From: an uncultured delta proteobacterium
GTDB lineage: Bacteria; Myxococcota; Myxococcia; Myxococcales; 40CM-4-68-19
Assembly (NCBI GenBank): GCA_903911145.1
Contig: CAIWCD010000035.1
Location: 62,001-126,000, forward strand
Length of the DNA: 64,000 bases
Reading direction: 5' to 3'
Shown here: piece after piece, positions 34,408 to 42,501 of the stretch
How positions within the stretch are numbered: the first letter of the stretch is position 1
Layout: each line of letters opens with the position of its first letter
Position numbers and translations under genes: made by a program
The notes under the pieces: model-generated
What the model was told of the DNA's origin: nothing
The model's input: the letters and a program-made list of their open reading frames with translations, nothing else
Database searches by the model: none

Positions 34408-36012
34408 TCAGAACGATTGGGACAGCGAGGCGGTGAAGGTCTGCAGAACGCGGTCGAAGACTTCGTATCCGTAGCGGGCGCGGACGGTGAGCCAGCGTGC
34501 GAACGTGTAGCTCGCGTCGCCGTAGTAGCCGCGGACGTTCGCGAGCTCCTCGGGCTGCTGGAAATAGACGTAGCGCCAGCGCTGATAGTACGTGCCGGCT
34601 TCGAGGCGCACGTATTTGCGGGTCCATCCGATGTTGCCGCTCGCGGTGAACGTCCCGTTGTTGCCGGCGAAGCCATCCTGGTCGTACTCGACGTTCGCCG
34701 ACACGTAGAAGTTGGTGCCACCGAGCTGGGTCGCAGTCGCGAGGAGATAAGCGCGCAGGAAGTTGCGATTGAAGAGCGACTCGTCTGCGTTGATGAGCTG
34801 CCGCGCCTGGCCGCCGACGTGGGCGGTAAAGACGCCGGCCGACGTGTCGAATCCCTTCCATGCATCGAGATTGATCTTGAGGTGCGGGCGGCTCTGACCG
34901 AGCGTCAGGTAGAACGGGTTGTCCATCTCATCGAGCTCGTTGAGCGTCGCGGGCTGCGCGTCGAGCTTGAGTTCGACGCCGACCATGCGCTCCGTCGACT
35001 CGACCCGCCCCGCGACGCCGAGGGCCTCAAGCGAACTGCCGATGCCGCGCGCCCAGAGCCGGGCCTTCGCCCAGCTGCCTGCGCGCCACTGCGCAGAGAT
35101 GCCGTAGGTGTTGTCGGTGACGAGCTGGATTCCAGAGGCGGTCGCTGCGGGAACGCCGTCGCGGAGCAACCGATAGTCCACTTCGACTTTCAGATTCTCG
35201 GCGACGCGGATGTCAGCACCTGCGCTGCCGATCCAATCTTGAAAGACCTTCGGATCGATCTCGAAGAAGTGAACCGAACGCCCGCCGAACGCGAAGAGCT
35301 GGATGCGTGGTGTTCCTGCGTTGACCTCGAGGGCTGCGCCGTCGAACGTCGCAGGCGCGCCATGCTCTGCGTCCTGTCGACCGACGCGCAGCAGGCGCAG
35401 CGGCCCGTCAGGTCGGTACTCGACGTTGAGTCGGTAGATGTCGAGCCAGAGCGGCGAACTGGTCGAGCCGTGGATCGAGTTGAAGCTGTTGATGGAGTTC
35501 GCGGCTGGTTCACCGCTCGCGTCCCACCAGAGTCCGAGACCGACAGTGAGGAGGAGCTTGTCGTCAGCGCTGGTGCGCGCGGCGTCGATCGCGATGCGGG
35601 CGAGTGCCTCATTCTGGTCAGGTAGAGAGGAGACGCGCTCGCGAAACTCCTCCCGCGAGAAGAAGCTGTAGCTCGGCCGCGCCACCGACGACGGCGCGGT
35701 CAATGGAGGGGCAACTGCGGACTGCGGATTCGCTGGCGCTGCGGGCTGGTTGGCCGACGGCGGCGCGCTCGGCACAGGAGCAGGCGCAGCGCTCGACTGC
35801 GCTGCTTGCGGTGTCGTGGACTGCGTGCCGGCATCCGCACCGATCGACGCGGATGCCGGATCCTTCGGGCTCTCTTGCGCCATGGCAACGCTGGAGGCCA
35901 GCGCGGACAAGAGAGCGGCGATGCGTGCCGCCCTCTGCCAACGCAGGTTCCAGCGCCCCGGTCTGGCGGCGGGGACAGGCGACGAAGCTGTCTCAAGAGG
36001 CGTGGTCGTCAT
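34408..36012 (-). CDS. Outer-membrane beta-barrel protein, putative porin of the electron conduit
   Basis: A 534-residue protein. A basic N-terminus and hydrophobic segment (IAALLSALASSVAMAQ) form the signal peptide, and an Ala/Pro/Ser/Gln-rich linker spans about residues 50-110. The rest is rich in alternating aromatic and polar residues (LWLDIYRLNVEYRPDG, YQRWRYVYF, YGYEVF) and ends in the C-terminal Phe (SLSQSF) used for BAM-mediated insertion. It is not recognisably MtrB/PioB by sequence, so the porin role is inferred from its place between a membrane-anchored 9-heme cytochrome and a periplasmic 11-heme cytochrome. It begins 34 bases after the 9-heme gene. A general alginate- or Opr-like porin is the alternative. 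Confidence 0.72.
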   Translation of the reverse strand: MTTTPLETASSPVPAARPGRWNLRWQRAARIAALLSALASSVAMAQESPKDPASASIGADAGTQSTTPQAAQSSAAPAPVPSAPPSANQPAAPANPQSAVAPPLTAPSSVARPSYSFFSREEFRERVSSLPDQNEALARIAIDAARTSADDKLLLTVGLGLWWDASGEPAANSINSFNSIHGSTSSPLWLDIYRLNVEYRPDGPLRLLRVGRQDAEHGAPATFDGAALEVNAGTPRIQLFAFGGRSVHFFEIDPKVFQDWIGSAGADIRVAENLKVEVDYRLLRDGVPAATASGIQLVTDNTYGISAQWRAGSWAKARLWARGIGSSLEALGVAGRVESTERMVGVELKLDAQPATLNELDEMDNPFYLTLGQSRPHLKINLDAWKGFDTSAGVFTAHVGGQARQLINADESLFNRNFLRAYLLATATQLGGTNFYVSANVEYDQDGFAGNNGTFTASGNIGWTRKYVRLEAGTYYQRWRYVYFQQPEELANVRGYYGDASYTFARWLTVRARYGYEVFDRVLQTFTASLSQSF

Positions 36013-36046
36013 GGCGATTGTGACCTGGGGACTGCCCGCGTGGTGC

Positions 36047-37606
36047 TCATGGCTTGTCCGAGTCCTTCCGGCTTCGCTCGAGCTCGCGCAGCTTGAGACC
36101 GATGCCCGCGACGAGCAGCATCATGAAGACGATCGCGCCCACCAGTCCTCGACGACGGAACTGGAACTCGTTGTGCGCTTCGCCGATTTCCTGCCGCGAC
36201 TTCTGCAGCGCTTCGGTGCCGGGCTTCGCGGCCGCGTCGAAGGTGCTCATGCTGAACGAGTGCACCTTGGCCTTGGACTGCGTCACCGCCTCGTCGAGAT
36301 CCGAGAGCGAGCGCGTCACGGGCTCGATGTCGAGACCCATCTCCGCGAGGTGCTCGACTTCTCCCGAGACCTCTTCGCGGCCTGCGATCATCTCGTCGAG
36401 CGTCGTGCGGAAGTGCTTGGCGGTCTCATTGCACTTCGGGTTGTCCTTCGAGTTCTCCGCGTGGCACTTGCCGCAGAGCGTGTCGGTGGTGTTGCCGATG
36501 AGCGACACGGTCGGCTTCTGGATGTCGTGATGGCCGTGGCACTGGCCGCACTCGGGCCACTTGTGCTCCTCGAACGCCTTCTTGTGGCGGCTCGAGTCGA
36601 AGAGCATTCCGTTCTGCGCGTGGCATCGGCGGCAGACTTGCGAGACCGACGCGACCTCTGGCGGCTGCGCGGCGTGGCTGCCGTGGCACCCGGTGCAAGA
36701 CGGCGCACCGAGATCCCCCTTCACCAGCAGCGCCTGGCCGTGAACGCTCTTCTTGTACTTCTCGACCTGATCGGTCGGCAGCGGCGCGCCCGCGGACGTG
36801 AGGTAGCCCTTCATATGCTCGGGATCGGCGTGGCACTTGCCGCAGGTCTCCGGGACTTTTTGAGGATGCACCGTCGAGTTGCGGCTCTTCGCCGAGCGGA
36901 TCCCGTGCACGCTGTGGCAGCTCACGCACTGGGCCGCGTTGTTGTCGTGCTTCTCGAGAAGCAGCTCGCCGTGCTTGCTGGTCTTGTACTTGGCGAGCTG
37001 GTCGGTCGGCAGCGTCGGGTTGAAGCCGCGCATGAACTGGGTGTCGGAGTGGCAGCGCGCGCAGAACTCGGGGATCCAGCTGCGGTCCGTGTGCCGAACC
37101 TCCTCGGCGGGCCAGCGCGTCGCGATCTCCTTCGGCATCACGTCATCGCTCGGCTTGCCGCCGTGGCATCCCGCGCAGGAGAGGCCCGCGCGGAAGTGCA
37201 CGTCGCTCACCAGCTCGCGCAGATTGAGCAGCGGATTCGATCCCGCGGCTTTCGGGTCGGGAGAGAAGAGCGCCTTCGGCTTCTGGTTCATCGGATCGGC
37301 GTGGCAGAGCACGCAGTTGTCCGTCGCGATCAGGTCGAGTACCTGCGGCTGCACGTCGAGGGAGAGCAGGGCGGCGAGCTCTTCCGGACTTCCGAGGATC
37401 ATCGAATCGGCCGCGTCGGAGAGGAGCTTGATCGTCCGCTCGGGCAGCGCGGCGAGCGTGTCGCGCTGCTTCTGCGTGAGGATGGGCGTTCCGTCCTTAT
37501 GCTTGCCGTCGGCGAGCGCGGCGAGCGGCTTGGGCAGCGCGGCCGCGGGAGCCGGCGCAGCTGCTGCCGTCTGGGCGAACAAGGCAGCGAGAAGGAGGCC
37601 GATCAT
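36047..37606 (-). CDS. Membrane-anchored nine-heme c-type cytochrome
   Basis: A 519-residue cytochrome. It has a signal peptide (LLLAALFAQTAAAA) and nine CXXCH sites between about residues 90 and 380 (CVLCH, CAGCH, CARCH, CVSCH, CGKCH, CTGCH, CRRCH, CGQCH, CGKCH), several followed by His-rich cytochrome c3-like spacing such as KYKTSKHGE. A helical region (ISADLDEAVTQSKAK-like) follows. One C-terminal transmembrane helix, GLVGAIVFMMLLVAGIGLKL, would hold it in the inner membrane facing the periplasm. The start overlaps the cytochrome b stop (ATGA). In place of cytochrome c1 it probably accepts electrons from the Rieske protein and hands them to periplasmic or outer-membrane cytochromes. Confidence 0.88.
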   Translation of the reverse strand: MIGLLLAALFAQTAAAAPAPAAALPKPLAALADGKHKDGTPILTQKQRDTLAALPERTIKLLSDAADSMILGSPEELAALLSLDVQPQVLDLIATDNCVLCHADPMNQKPKALFSPDPKAAGSNPLLNLRELVSDVHFRAGLSCAGCHGGKPSDDVMPKEIATRWPAEEVRHTDRSWIPEFCARCHSDTQFMRGFNPTLPTDQLAKYKTSKHGELLLEKHDNNAAQCVSCHSVHGIRSAKSRNSTVHPQKVPETCGKCHADPEHMKGYLTSAGAPLPTDQVEKYKKSVHGQALLVKGDLGAPSCTGCHGSHAAQPPEVASVSQVCRRCHAQNGMLFDSSRHKKAFEEHKWPECGQCHGHHDIQKPTVSLIGNTTDTLCGKCHAENSKDNPKCNETAKHFRTTLDEMIAGREEVSGEVEHLAEMGLDIEPVTRSLSDLDEAVTQSKAKVHSFSMSTFDAAAKPGTEALQKSRQEIGEAHNEFQFRRRGLVGAIVFMMLLVAGIGLKLRELERSRKDSDKP

Positions 37607-39000
37607 GACCGCACCTCCGGCACTGCTTGCCCTCGAGAGCGAAGCACCAGCAGTCCGATCACCAGCGCGACGAGCGCAATCCCTCCCGCCGCGAGGTACT
37701 GCATTCCGAGCAGGCCGTGCAGAGCGATCTGGAGCGCGGTTGCCGCGGTGAACAGGAAGTAGCGCTGGTGCAGGACAGTCGCGCGCAGCGCGGTCGCGAC
37801 GCTCGCAATGCCGAGCCACCAGAATGCGCAGATGCGCGCGGTCAACACCGGATCGGGGAGCTTGTCGCCGATGCCTCCTCCGCCGATATCCCAGGCTTTG
37901 AACAGCAGGAAGCCGAGGAAGATGAGCGTGGCCGCGCCGATATCGGTGAAGCCCGGAGAAGCCTCGTCGCGCTGGGCTCGCCGATCGAGCCAGGGCATCA
38001 TCGCCCACGCCCCCATCAGCAATCCAACGAGCAGCACCGCGGCCTGAGAGCCTTCCATGCCGAGGAAGTGGGCCGGGAACTCCTTGAGGAGTTGATATAT
38101 CCAGAGGAAGTACCATTCCGGTTTAATCCCCGGATATGCCGGCGCGAGTGGATTGGCCTTCTTGCCGAGTTCCCATTCAATGCCCGGGATATGCGGCCCA
38201 TATGGAAGGAATACGGCCAGCGACGCGAGCACGATGAGGCACATCAGCCAGAGCTGCAGATCGCGCAGCGCGAAGTCGGGGAAGAAACGCATTCCCTTCG
38301 GCGCCGTCTTATGTCCCTGCGGAGGCGCCATTCCCTGTCGCTGGATCACGAGCAGGTGGGCCGTGACCAGGCCCACCATGACGAGCGGGAGAATGACGAC
38401 GTGAAGTCCGAAGAAGCGGTGGAGGGTATTGATGCTGACATCGGTTCCGCCGCGCAGAACCTGGAGGAGAAAGTCGCCGATACCAGGAACGGCTTTCATT
38501 GAATCGGTGCCGACGGCGGTGGCGAAGAAGGCCAGCTCGTTCCACGGCAATAGATATCCGGAGAATCCGAATCCCAGCGCGAGCGAGAGAAGAATAAAGC
38601 CGGTGACCCAGGTCATCTCACGCGGAGGCCGATAGGCCTTCAGCATCATCGTGCTGAACATATGCGTGACCAATGAGATGATCATTAAGTGCGCGCTCCA
38701 GCAATGCATCGAGCGCACAAGCCAACCGAATGGAACCTTCGTTGTAATGAATCGAATCGACTCGTATGAGGTGCTCTCGCCCGCCTGATAGAACAGCAGA
38801 AGAAGCGAGCCGGTGCAGACCTGCATCATGAAGAAGAAGAGAGTCGCGCCGCCGAGGTAGTACCAGAACATCGAGTGCACGCCGACGGGCACTTCCTTGT
38901 GCTTCATGAACTCGACGAGCGGCGTGAGGCCATAGCGCCGGTCGAGCCAGCCGAAGACGCCTCCGCCCTCTTTGGCGATATTCGAAGTATCGACGCTCAT
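37603..39000 (-). CDS. Cytochrome b of a Rieske/cytochrome b quinol-oxidising complex
   Basis: A 465-residue polytopic protein with a full-length cytochrome b. The N-terminal four-helix domain has heme-ligand histidines in VRSMHCWSAHLMIISLVTHMF and in NTLHRFFGLHVVILP. The quinol-site motif is IKPEWYFLW, and several further C-terminal helices follow. It oxidises quinol and splits electrons between heme b and the Rieske centre. The start overlaps the Rieske stop and the stop overlaps the 9-heme start, so the three are one coupled unit. A cytochrome c1 gene is absent and its place is taken by the multiheme protein. Confidence 0.92.
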   Translation of the reverse strand: MSVDTSNIAKEGGGVFGWLDRRYGLTPLVEFMKHKEVPVGVHSMFWYYLGGATLFFFMMQVCTGSLLLLFYQAGESTSYESIRFITTKVPFGWLVRSMHCWSAHLMIISLVTHMFSTMMLKAYRPPREMTWVTGFILLSLALGFGFSGYLLPWNELAFFATAVGTDSMKAVPGIGDFLLQVLRGGTDVSINTLHRFFGLHVVILPLVMVGLVTAHLLVIQRQGMAPPQGHKTAPKGMRFFPDFALRDLQLWLMCLIVLASLAVFLPYGPHIPGIEWELGKKANPLAPAYPGIKPEWYFLWIYQLLKEFPAHFLGMEGSQAAVLLVGLLMGAWAMMPWLDRRAQRDEASPGFTDIGAATLIFLGFLLFKAWDIGGGGIGDKLPDPVLTARICAFWWLGIASVATALRATVLHQRYFLFTAATALQIALHGLLGMQYLAAGGIALVALVIGLLVLRSRGQAVPEVRS

Positions 39001-39467
39001 GACTCACCCTTCTTCGGCGGTTGGATGGTGACCGAGCCGTCCGGGTCACGCGTGCAGCCATAGAGCGCGAGCGGGCGCGGGGGCGGGCCGGCCAGCACGC
39101 GTCCATCGAGGTCGTAGCGACCGTTGTGGCAGGCGCACCAGATCACCGAGTCGCCCGGCACGTACTGAACCGTGCAGCCCTCGTGCGTGCAGCGCGCATC
39201 GAGGGCGCGCAGGTTCTGCTGCGCGTCCTCGAAGACCAGCACGCGGCCCGTTCCGAGCCGCGTGATGATCGAATGCTCCTTCGCCAGCTTCCCAACTTCG
39301 TCCGCGGTCAGCTTGAGCGGGCCACCCGGCCCCGCAGAGGCCATCGGCTTCAGATAGCGGAGCACAGGATAGAGCGCACTTGCTGCGAAGCCGATGAAGC
39401 CGACCCCCAATAGGAGGTCAAGCAGACTTCGTCGCGTTCTGACCGGTTCAGTGTCGTTGGTTGGCAT
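38997..39467 (-). CDS. Rieske [2Fe-2S] protein
   Basis: A 156-residue protein. A twin-Arg-like N-terminus (RTRRSLLDLLLGVGF) leads into one transmembrane helix, so export by Tat with retention of the anchor is likely. The cluster is bound by box 1, CTHEGC, and box 2, CACHNGRYD, each supplying one Cys and one His, with the extra disulfide Cys of classical Rieske proteins. The C-terminal RPLALYGCTRDPDGSVTI is the usual beta-sandwich end. It accepts the first electron from quinol in complex with the cytochrome b encoded next. It starts 24 bases after the monoheme cytochrome stop. Confidence 0.93.
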   Translation of the reverse strand: MPTNDTEPVRTRRSLLDLLLGVGFIGFAASALYPVLRYLKPMASAGPGGPLKLTADEVGKLAKEHSIITRLGTGRVLVFEDAQQNLRALDARCTHEGCTVQYVPGDSVIWCACHNGRYDLDGRVLAGPPPRPLALYGCTRDPDGSVTIQPPKKGES

Positions 39468-39491
39468 GGCGATCGCTCGAGTGCGCGGGCG

Positions 39492-39848
39492 CTACTTCTT
39501 GAGAGTGCGGACGTAGGCGATGAGCGTGTCGATCTGCTCGCTGTCGAGCTTGTCCTTGAATGCGTCCATACCCTCGGTCTTGCCCTCGGCCTTCTTGCCC
39601 TCGTTCACGGCCTTCTTCAGGTCGGCGTCAGTCAGCTTCTGCACGTCTGCCGAGGTGAGGTCCTTGGCCCCGAGTTTCTTGCCCTGGTCGGTGTCGCCCT
39701 TGCCGTCGACTCCGTGGCAGGTGGCGCACTTGGCCTTGAACATCCGGACCGTCTTGGCATCCGCCTCTGCGTGGGCGGGAACCGAGAGCGTGACGAGAGC
39801 CGCAACAACCGCGGCACCGAGGGACTGCGCAAGCGGGAAACGCATCAT
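39492..39848 (-). CDS. Small monoheme c-type cytochrome (first gene of the Rieske/b operon)
   Basis: A 118-residue exported class I cytochrome c. The signal peptide ends near VPAHAEAD, the heme site is KCATCHGVDGKG, and the likely sixth ligand is a Met in the EGMDAFKDKL segment. It ends ALIAYVRTLKK-like, typical of the family. The ATG at 39848 has AGGAGG eight bases upstream; a second ATG follows directly. It is clearly paralogous to the cytochrome at 42064-42408. A soluble periplasmic shuttle between the Rieske/b complex and other carriers is the simplest role. Confidence 0.88.
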   Translation of the reverse strand: MMRFPLAQSLGAAVVAALVTLSVPAHAEADAKTVRMFKAKCATCHGVDGKGDTDQGKKLGAKDLTSADVQKLTDADLKKAVNEGKKAEGKTEGMDAFKDKLDSEQIDTLIAYVRTLKK

Positions 39849-39919
39849 TTTGTCTGCCTCCTCTGAATTGGAAAACTGCAAGCACTGCACCAGTGAAACG
39901 ATCGATGAACCGCGCCCCG

Positions 39920-41872
39920 CTAGGGGCTCCTGGCCTCGTGGCAATAGGCGCACGATTCAGTTGCGGTCTGTCCCTTGTAGAAGAGCTTTGCGTTGTCGGA
40001 CCCGTGCGGGTTGTGGCAACTCACGCAGGAGAAGGCTCGACCTGCGCGCTTCTCGTCGAGCCCTCCGCTGATCTTGTGGAGCACGCCTGGCTTCATCCCG
40101 GTCACGTGGGCACCATCGGCCTGCTTCTCGTGGCAGGAGACGCAGAGCTCGTTGGTCGCCTTGAGCAGGCCTCCTGGTTGGTCCGAGGCGTGCGCGTCGT
40201 GGCACTTGATGCAACCGCTCTCCATCACCTTGTGCTTGACCTTGATGTTGACGCCGACTCCCTTGTGGCACTTCAGGCAGAGCGCATCGCCCTCGCCGTC
40301 GGAGAGATCGTTGGCGTAGTCGCCGCCGTGCGCATCGTGGCAGGCGGTGCAGCCCTTCTCGGTAATCGGCGCGTGGATCCACTCGCGCTTGGTGATGTTG
40401 TCCTTGTGGCAGCTGAAGCAGAGGTCGTTGATGTGTCCTTGCTTGAGCAGACCGGCCGTGTCTGAAGAGTGCGGATCATGGCAGCCCGTGCACTCGCCCT
40501 TCTTCGCGGGCGTGTGCTGGAACTTGTACATGTCGTCGAACCGCGTGTGGCAGCGGTAGCAGGTCTCGGCGATCGGCTTGAGCAGCAGCCGCTCATTGTC
40601 CGAGCTGTGCTTCTGCGTGTGGCACTCCTGGCAGTCCTCTTTGCCGACCGGCTTGTGAACGACCTTCTTGCTGAGGTCGATGCGGAAATCCGGACCGGGG
40701 CTCGACGCGGTGATCTTCCCCTTGGCGTCGTGGCAACCGAGGCAGAGCTTCTTGCCCTTCTCGACGAGCTGGAACTTCTCGTCGGCGCGGTGCGGGTCGT
40801 GGCACTCGATGCAGCGGCCCGCGACGACCGGAGGATGCTTCGAGCGGCCGGGCAGCAGGTCCGCGCTCTTGTGGCAGGAGAAGCAGAGCTCTTGCCTGGA
40901 GGCGAGCAGGAGCGGGCTTGCGACTGCGCGGTGCGGGCTGTGGCAGCCGAGGCACTCGCCCTTCTGGACCGCGGTGTGGATGAAGGCCGCGTCGTCGTAC
41001 TTCGCGTGGCACTTGTAGCAGAGCGGCTCGAGCGGCCAGCGCCTGGTCAGCTTGGGATTGATCGACGCGTGCGGGTCGTGGCAGACGGTGCAGCCGTCCG
41101 ACTTGATGACGGGGTGCTGGTCGGGGCCGAAGATGTGCGCGGTCGAGTGGCTGTCGTGCCCGACCTGCGACTTGAGGACCGGGTGAGGCGTGGCCGCGCT
41201 GGTGTCGTGACAGGTCGCGCAGAGCGCCTGGCCTGTCGCGACGAGCGTCCAGGCGGAGGCCTTAGGGCTCAGGCATGTTCCCATCGCGCCATCGGCCGCC
41301 GGCGCGTGGCACTTGATGCAGAGAGCGCCGTTCTTCACGGGCATGTGCGGCTGGCGGCCGTCGATCAGCGTGTGGTGACAGCTCAGGCAGTCGTTCAGAT
41401 CTGCGCCAGGCGCGGGCGCGGAGGCCGGGAATGCAGGGGCGGCTTTTGCCGGCTTGGGGGCTGGTGCCTTCGCGAGTGCGGGCTGTTCTGCCGGAGCCGG
41501 CGACGGAGTCGCAGCGGGCGGAACCGGGGATGCGGCTGGAGCCGATGCCGATGCGGCAGACGGTGACGGGGTGGGAGCAGGCGTGCTTGGCGCAGGCGTC
41601 GGCGCTGCCTTCGTCTTCTTTGGGGACGCGGCTGCCAGTCTTGGCGTGGAGGCGTGGCGGGCAAGCAGCGACCGGTGCTCCGCGCGAACGTTCAGCGGGA
41701 ACGCATTCGCGCGCGCCGCAAGCTTTGCGACACGCGCTTGCGGGAGGGGACGCGCATCGCTTGAACAGACGACGAAGCCGAGGCACACGGCCAGCGCGGC
41801 GAGTTCGCGTCGATGCGGCATCCTGCAGGACAAGTGGACCACTCCCATGCTCCCGCTCAAAGCAACTCTCAT
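39920..41872 (-). CDS. 19-heme c-type cytochrome (doubled-CXXCH family)
   Basis: A 650-residue exported cytochrome. A signal-like segment (LAALAVCLGFVVCSSDA) is followed by a Pro/Ala/Ser-rich linker to about residue 155. Nineteen CXXCH sites come next, many in the pattern CTGCHDPHSS...LCFSCH that defines the doubled-CXXCH family (TIGR01905). Examples are CTVCHDPH, CIECHDPH, CTACHDAH and CVSCHNPHGS. The ATG at 41872 is preferred because GGGAG lies seven bases upstream; internal Met starts lack spacing. It is 71 bases upstream of the monoheme/Rieske operon on the same strand, and a GCCCC/GGGGC hairpin follows its stop, so it may be co-transcribed or be attenuated there. Confidence 0.88.
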   Translation of the reverse strand: MRVALSGSMGVVHLSCRMPHRRELAALAVCLGFVVCSSDARPLPQARVAKLAARANAFPLNVRAEHRSLLARHASTPRLAAASPKKTKAAPTPAPSTPAPTPSPSAASASAPAASPVPPAATPSPAPAEQPALAKAPAPKPAKAAPAFPASAPAPGADLNDCLSCHHTLIDGRQPHMPVKNGALCIKCHAPAADGAMGTCLSPKASAWTLVATGQALCATCHDTSAATPHPVLKSQVGHDSHSTAHIFGPDQHPVIKSDGCTVCHDPHASINPKLTRRWPLEPLCYKCHAKYDDAAFIHTAVQKGECLGCHSPHRAVASPLLLASRQELCFSCHKSADLLPGRSKHPPVVAGRCIECHDPHRADEKFQLVEKGKKLCLGCHDAKGKITASSPGPDFRIDLSKKVVHKPVGKEDCQECHTQKHSSDNERLLLKPIAETCYRCHTRFDDMYKFQHTPAKKGECTGCHDPHSSDTAGLLKQGHINDLCFSCHKDNITKREWIHAPITEKGCTACHDAHGGDYANDLSDGEGDALCLKCHKGVGVNIKVKHKVMESGCIKCHDAHASDQPGGLLKATNELCVSCHEKQADGAHVTGMKPGVLHKISGGLDEKRAGRAFSCVSCHNPHGSDNAKLFYKGQTATESCAYCHEARSP

Positions 41873-42063
41873 GCCCTATCTCCCACATAGGCAATCTGTT
41901 CCGACGCACGGAGATTTTTGCGTGCATATCATTGCGCGGCGCACAGTCTGCGAACGAGAGTTGCGCCAACGTCCCGCTCACGCGGGCATCCGGCTCCGCG
42001 CATGACGCTTGCTAGCAACGCCGATAGACGCGTCGACCAGAAATCGACGCGAGGAGGATGCAC
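41873..42063. promoter_or_regulatory. Divergent promoter region between two cytochrome genes
   Basis: 191 bases separate the starts of the leftward 19-heme and the rightward monoheme cytochrome. It is the only obvious upstream region for the whole leftward electron-transfer cluster. It is locally more AT-rich (GATTTTTGCGTGCATATC near 41912). I cannot fix a -35/-10 pair. GAGGAGG at 42051-42057 serves the rightward gene. Confidence 0.45.
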
Positions 42064-42408
42064 ATGAACAAGTGGATCATCGCTGCTGTGGTTGCGCTGT
42101 CGTTGCCGCTCTCTGCAGCACGCGCCGAGGTTGACAAGAAGGCCGAGCGACTCTGGAAGGGGAAGTGCGCCTCCTGCCACGGCGCGGATGGCAAGGGCCA
42201 GACCGATCAGGGCGGGAAGATGGGCGTCGCCGACTACACCGACGCTGCGTGGCAGAAGGGGCACACCGACGCGGCGATCAAGGACGCGATCACCAAGGGA
42301 GTGAAGCGCGAGAAGAACGGAAAGAAGCAGGAGATGGACCCGTTCGGCGAGAAGCTTGATGCGGCGCAGATCGACTCGCTCGTCGCGTACATCCGCACGC
42401 TGAAGTAG
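42064..42408 (+). CDS. Small monoheme c-type cytochrome, paralogue of the operon cytochrome
   Basis: A 114-residue exported cytochrome c. The signal peptide is IIAAVVALSLPLSAARA and the heme site is KCASCHGADGKGQTDQGGK, with a late Met (KQEMDPFGEKLD) as probable axial ligand. It ends SLVAYIRTLK. Two ATGs (42058, 42064) follow GAGGAGG. The second is chosen because the first touches the ribosome-binding site. The same TDQG, TDAAIK and KLDAAQID elements occur in the 39492-39848 cytochrome, so the two arose by duplication. A strong hairpin follows the gene. Confidence 0.88.
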   Translation: MNKWIIAAVVALSLPLSAARAEVDKKAERLWKGKCASCHGADGKGQTDQGGKMGVADYTDAAWQKGHTDAAIKDAITKGVKREKNGKKQEMDPFGEKLDAAQIDSLVAYIRTLK

Positions 42409-42435
42409 AGGGGCACAGCACGCGGAATTCAGAAG

Positions 42436-42472
42436 AAGCCAGGGACCCACTTCGTGCGGGTCGCCTGGCTCC
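42436..42472. terminator. Bidirectional terminator between cytochrome c and ccsA
   Basis: GCCAGGGACCC (42438-42448) pairs with GGGTCGCCTGGC (42458-42469), with one bulged base, across a nine-base loop. Rightward it is followed by TCCTTCGCGTTT. Leftward it is followed by TTCTTCT. The two flanking genes converge on it. Confidence 0.65.
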
Positions 42473-42501
42473 TTCGCGTTTGGCCTCTCTGTGGCCTGCT
42501 T

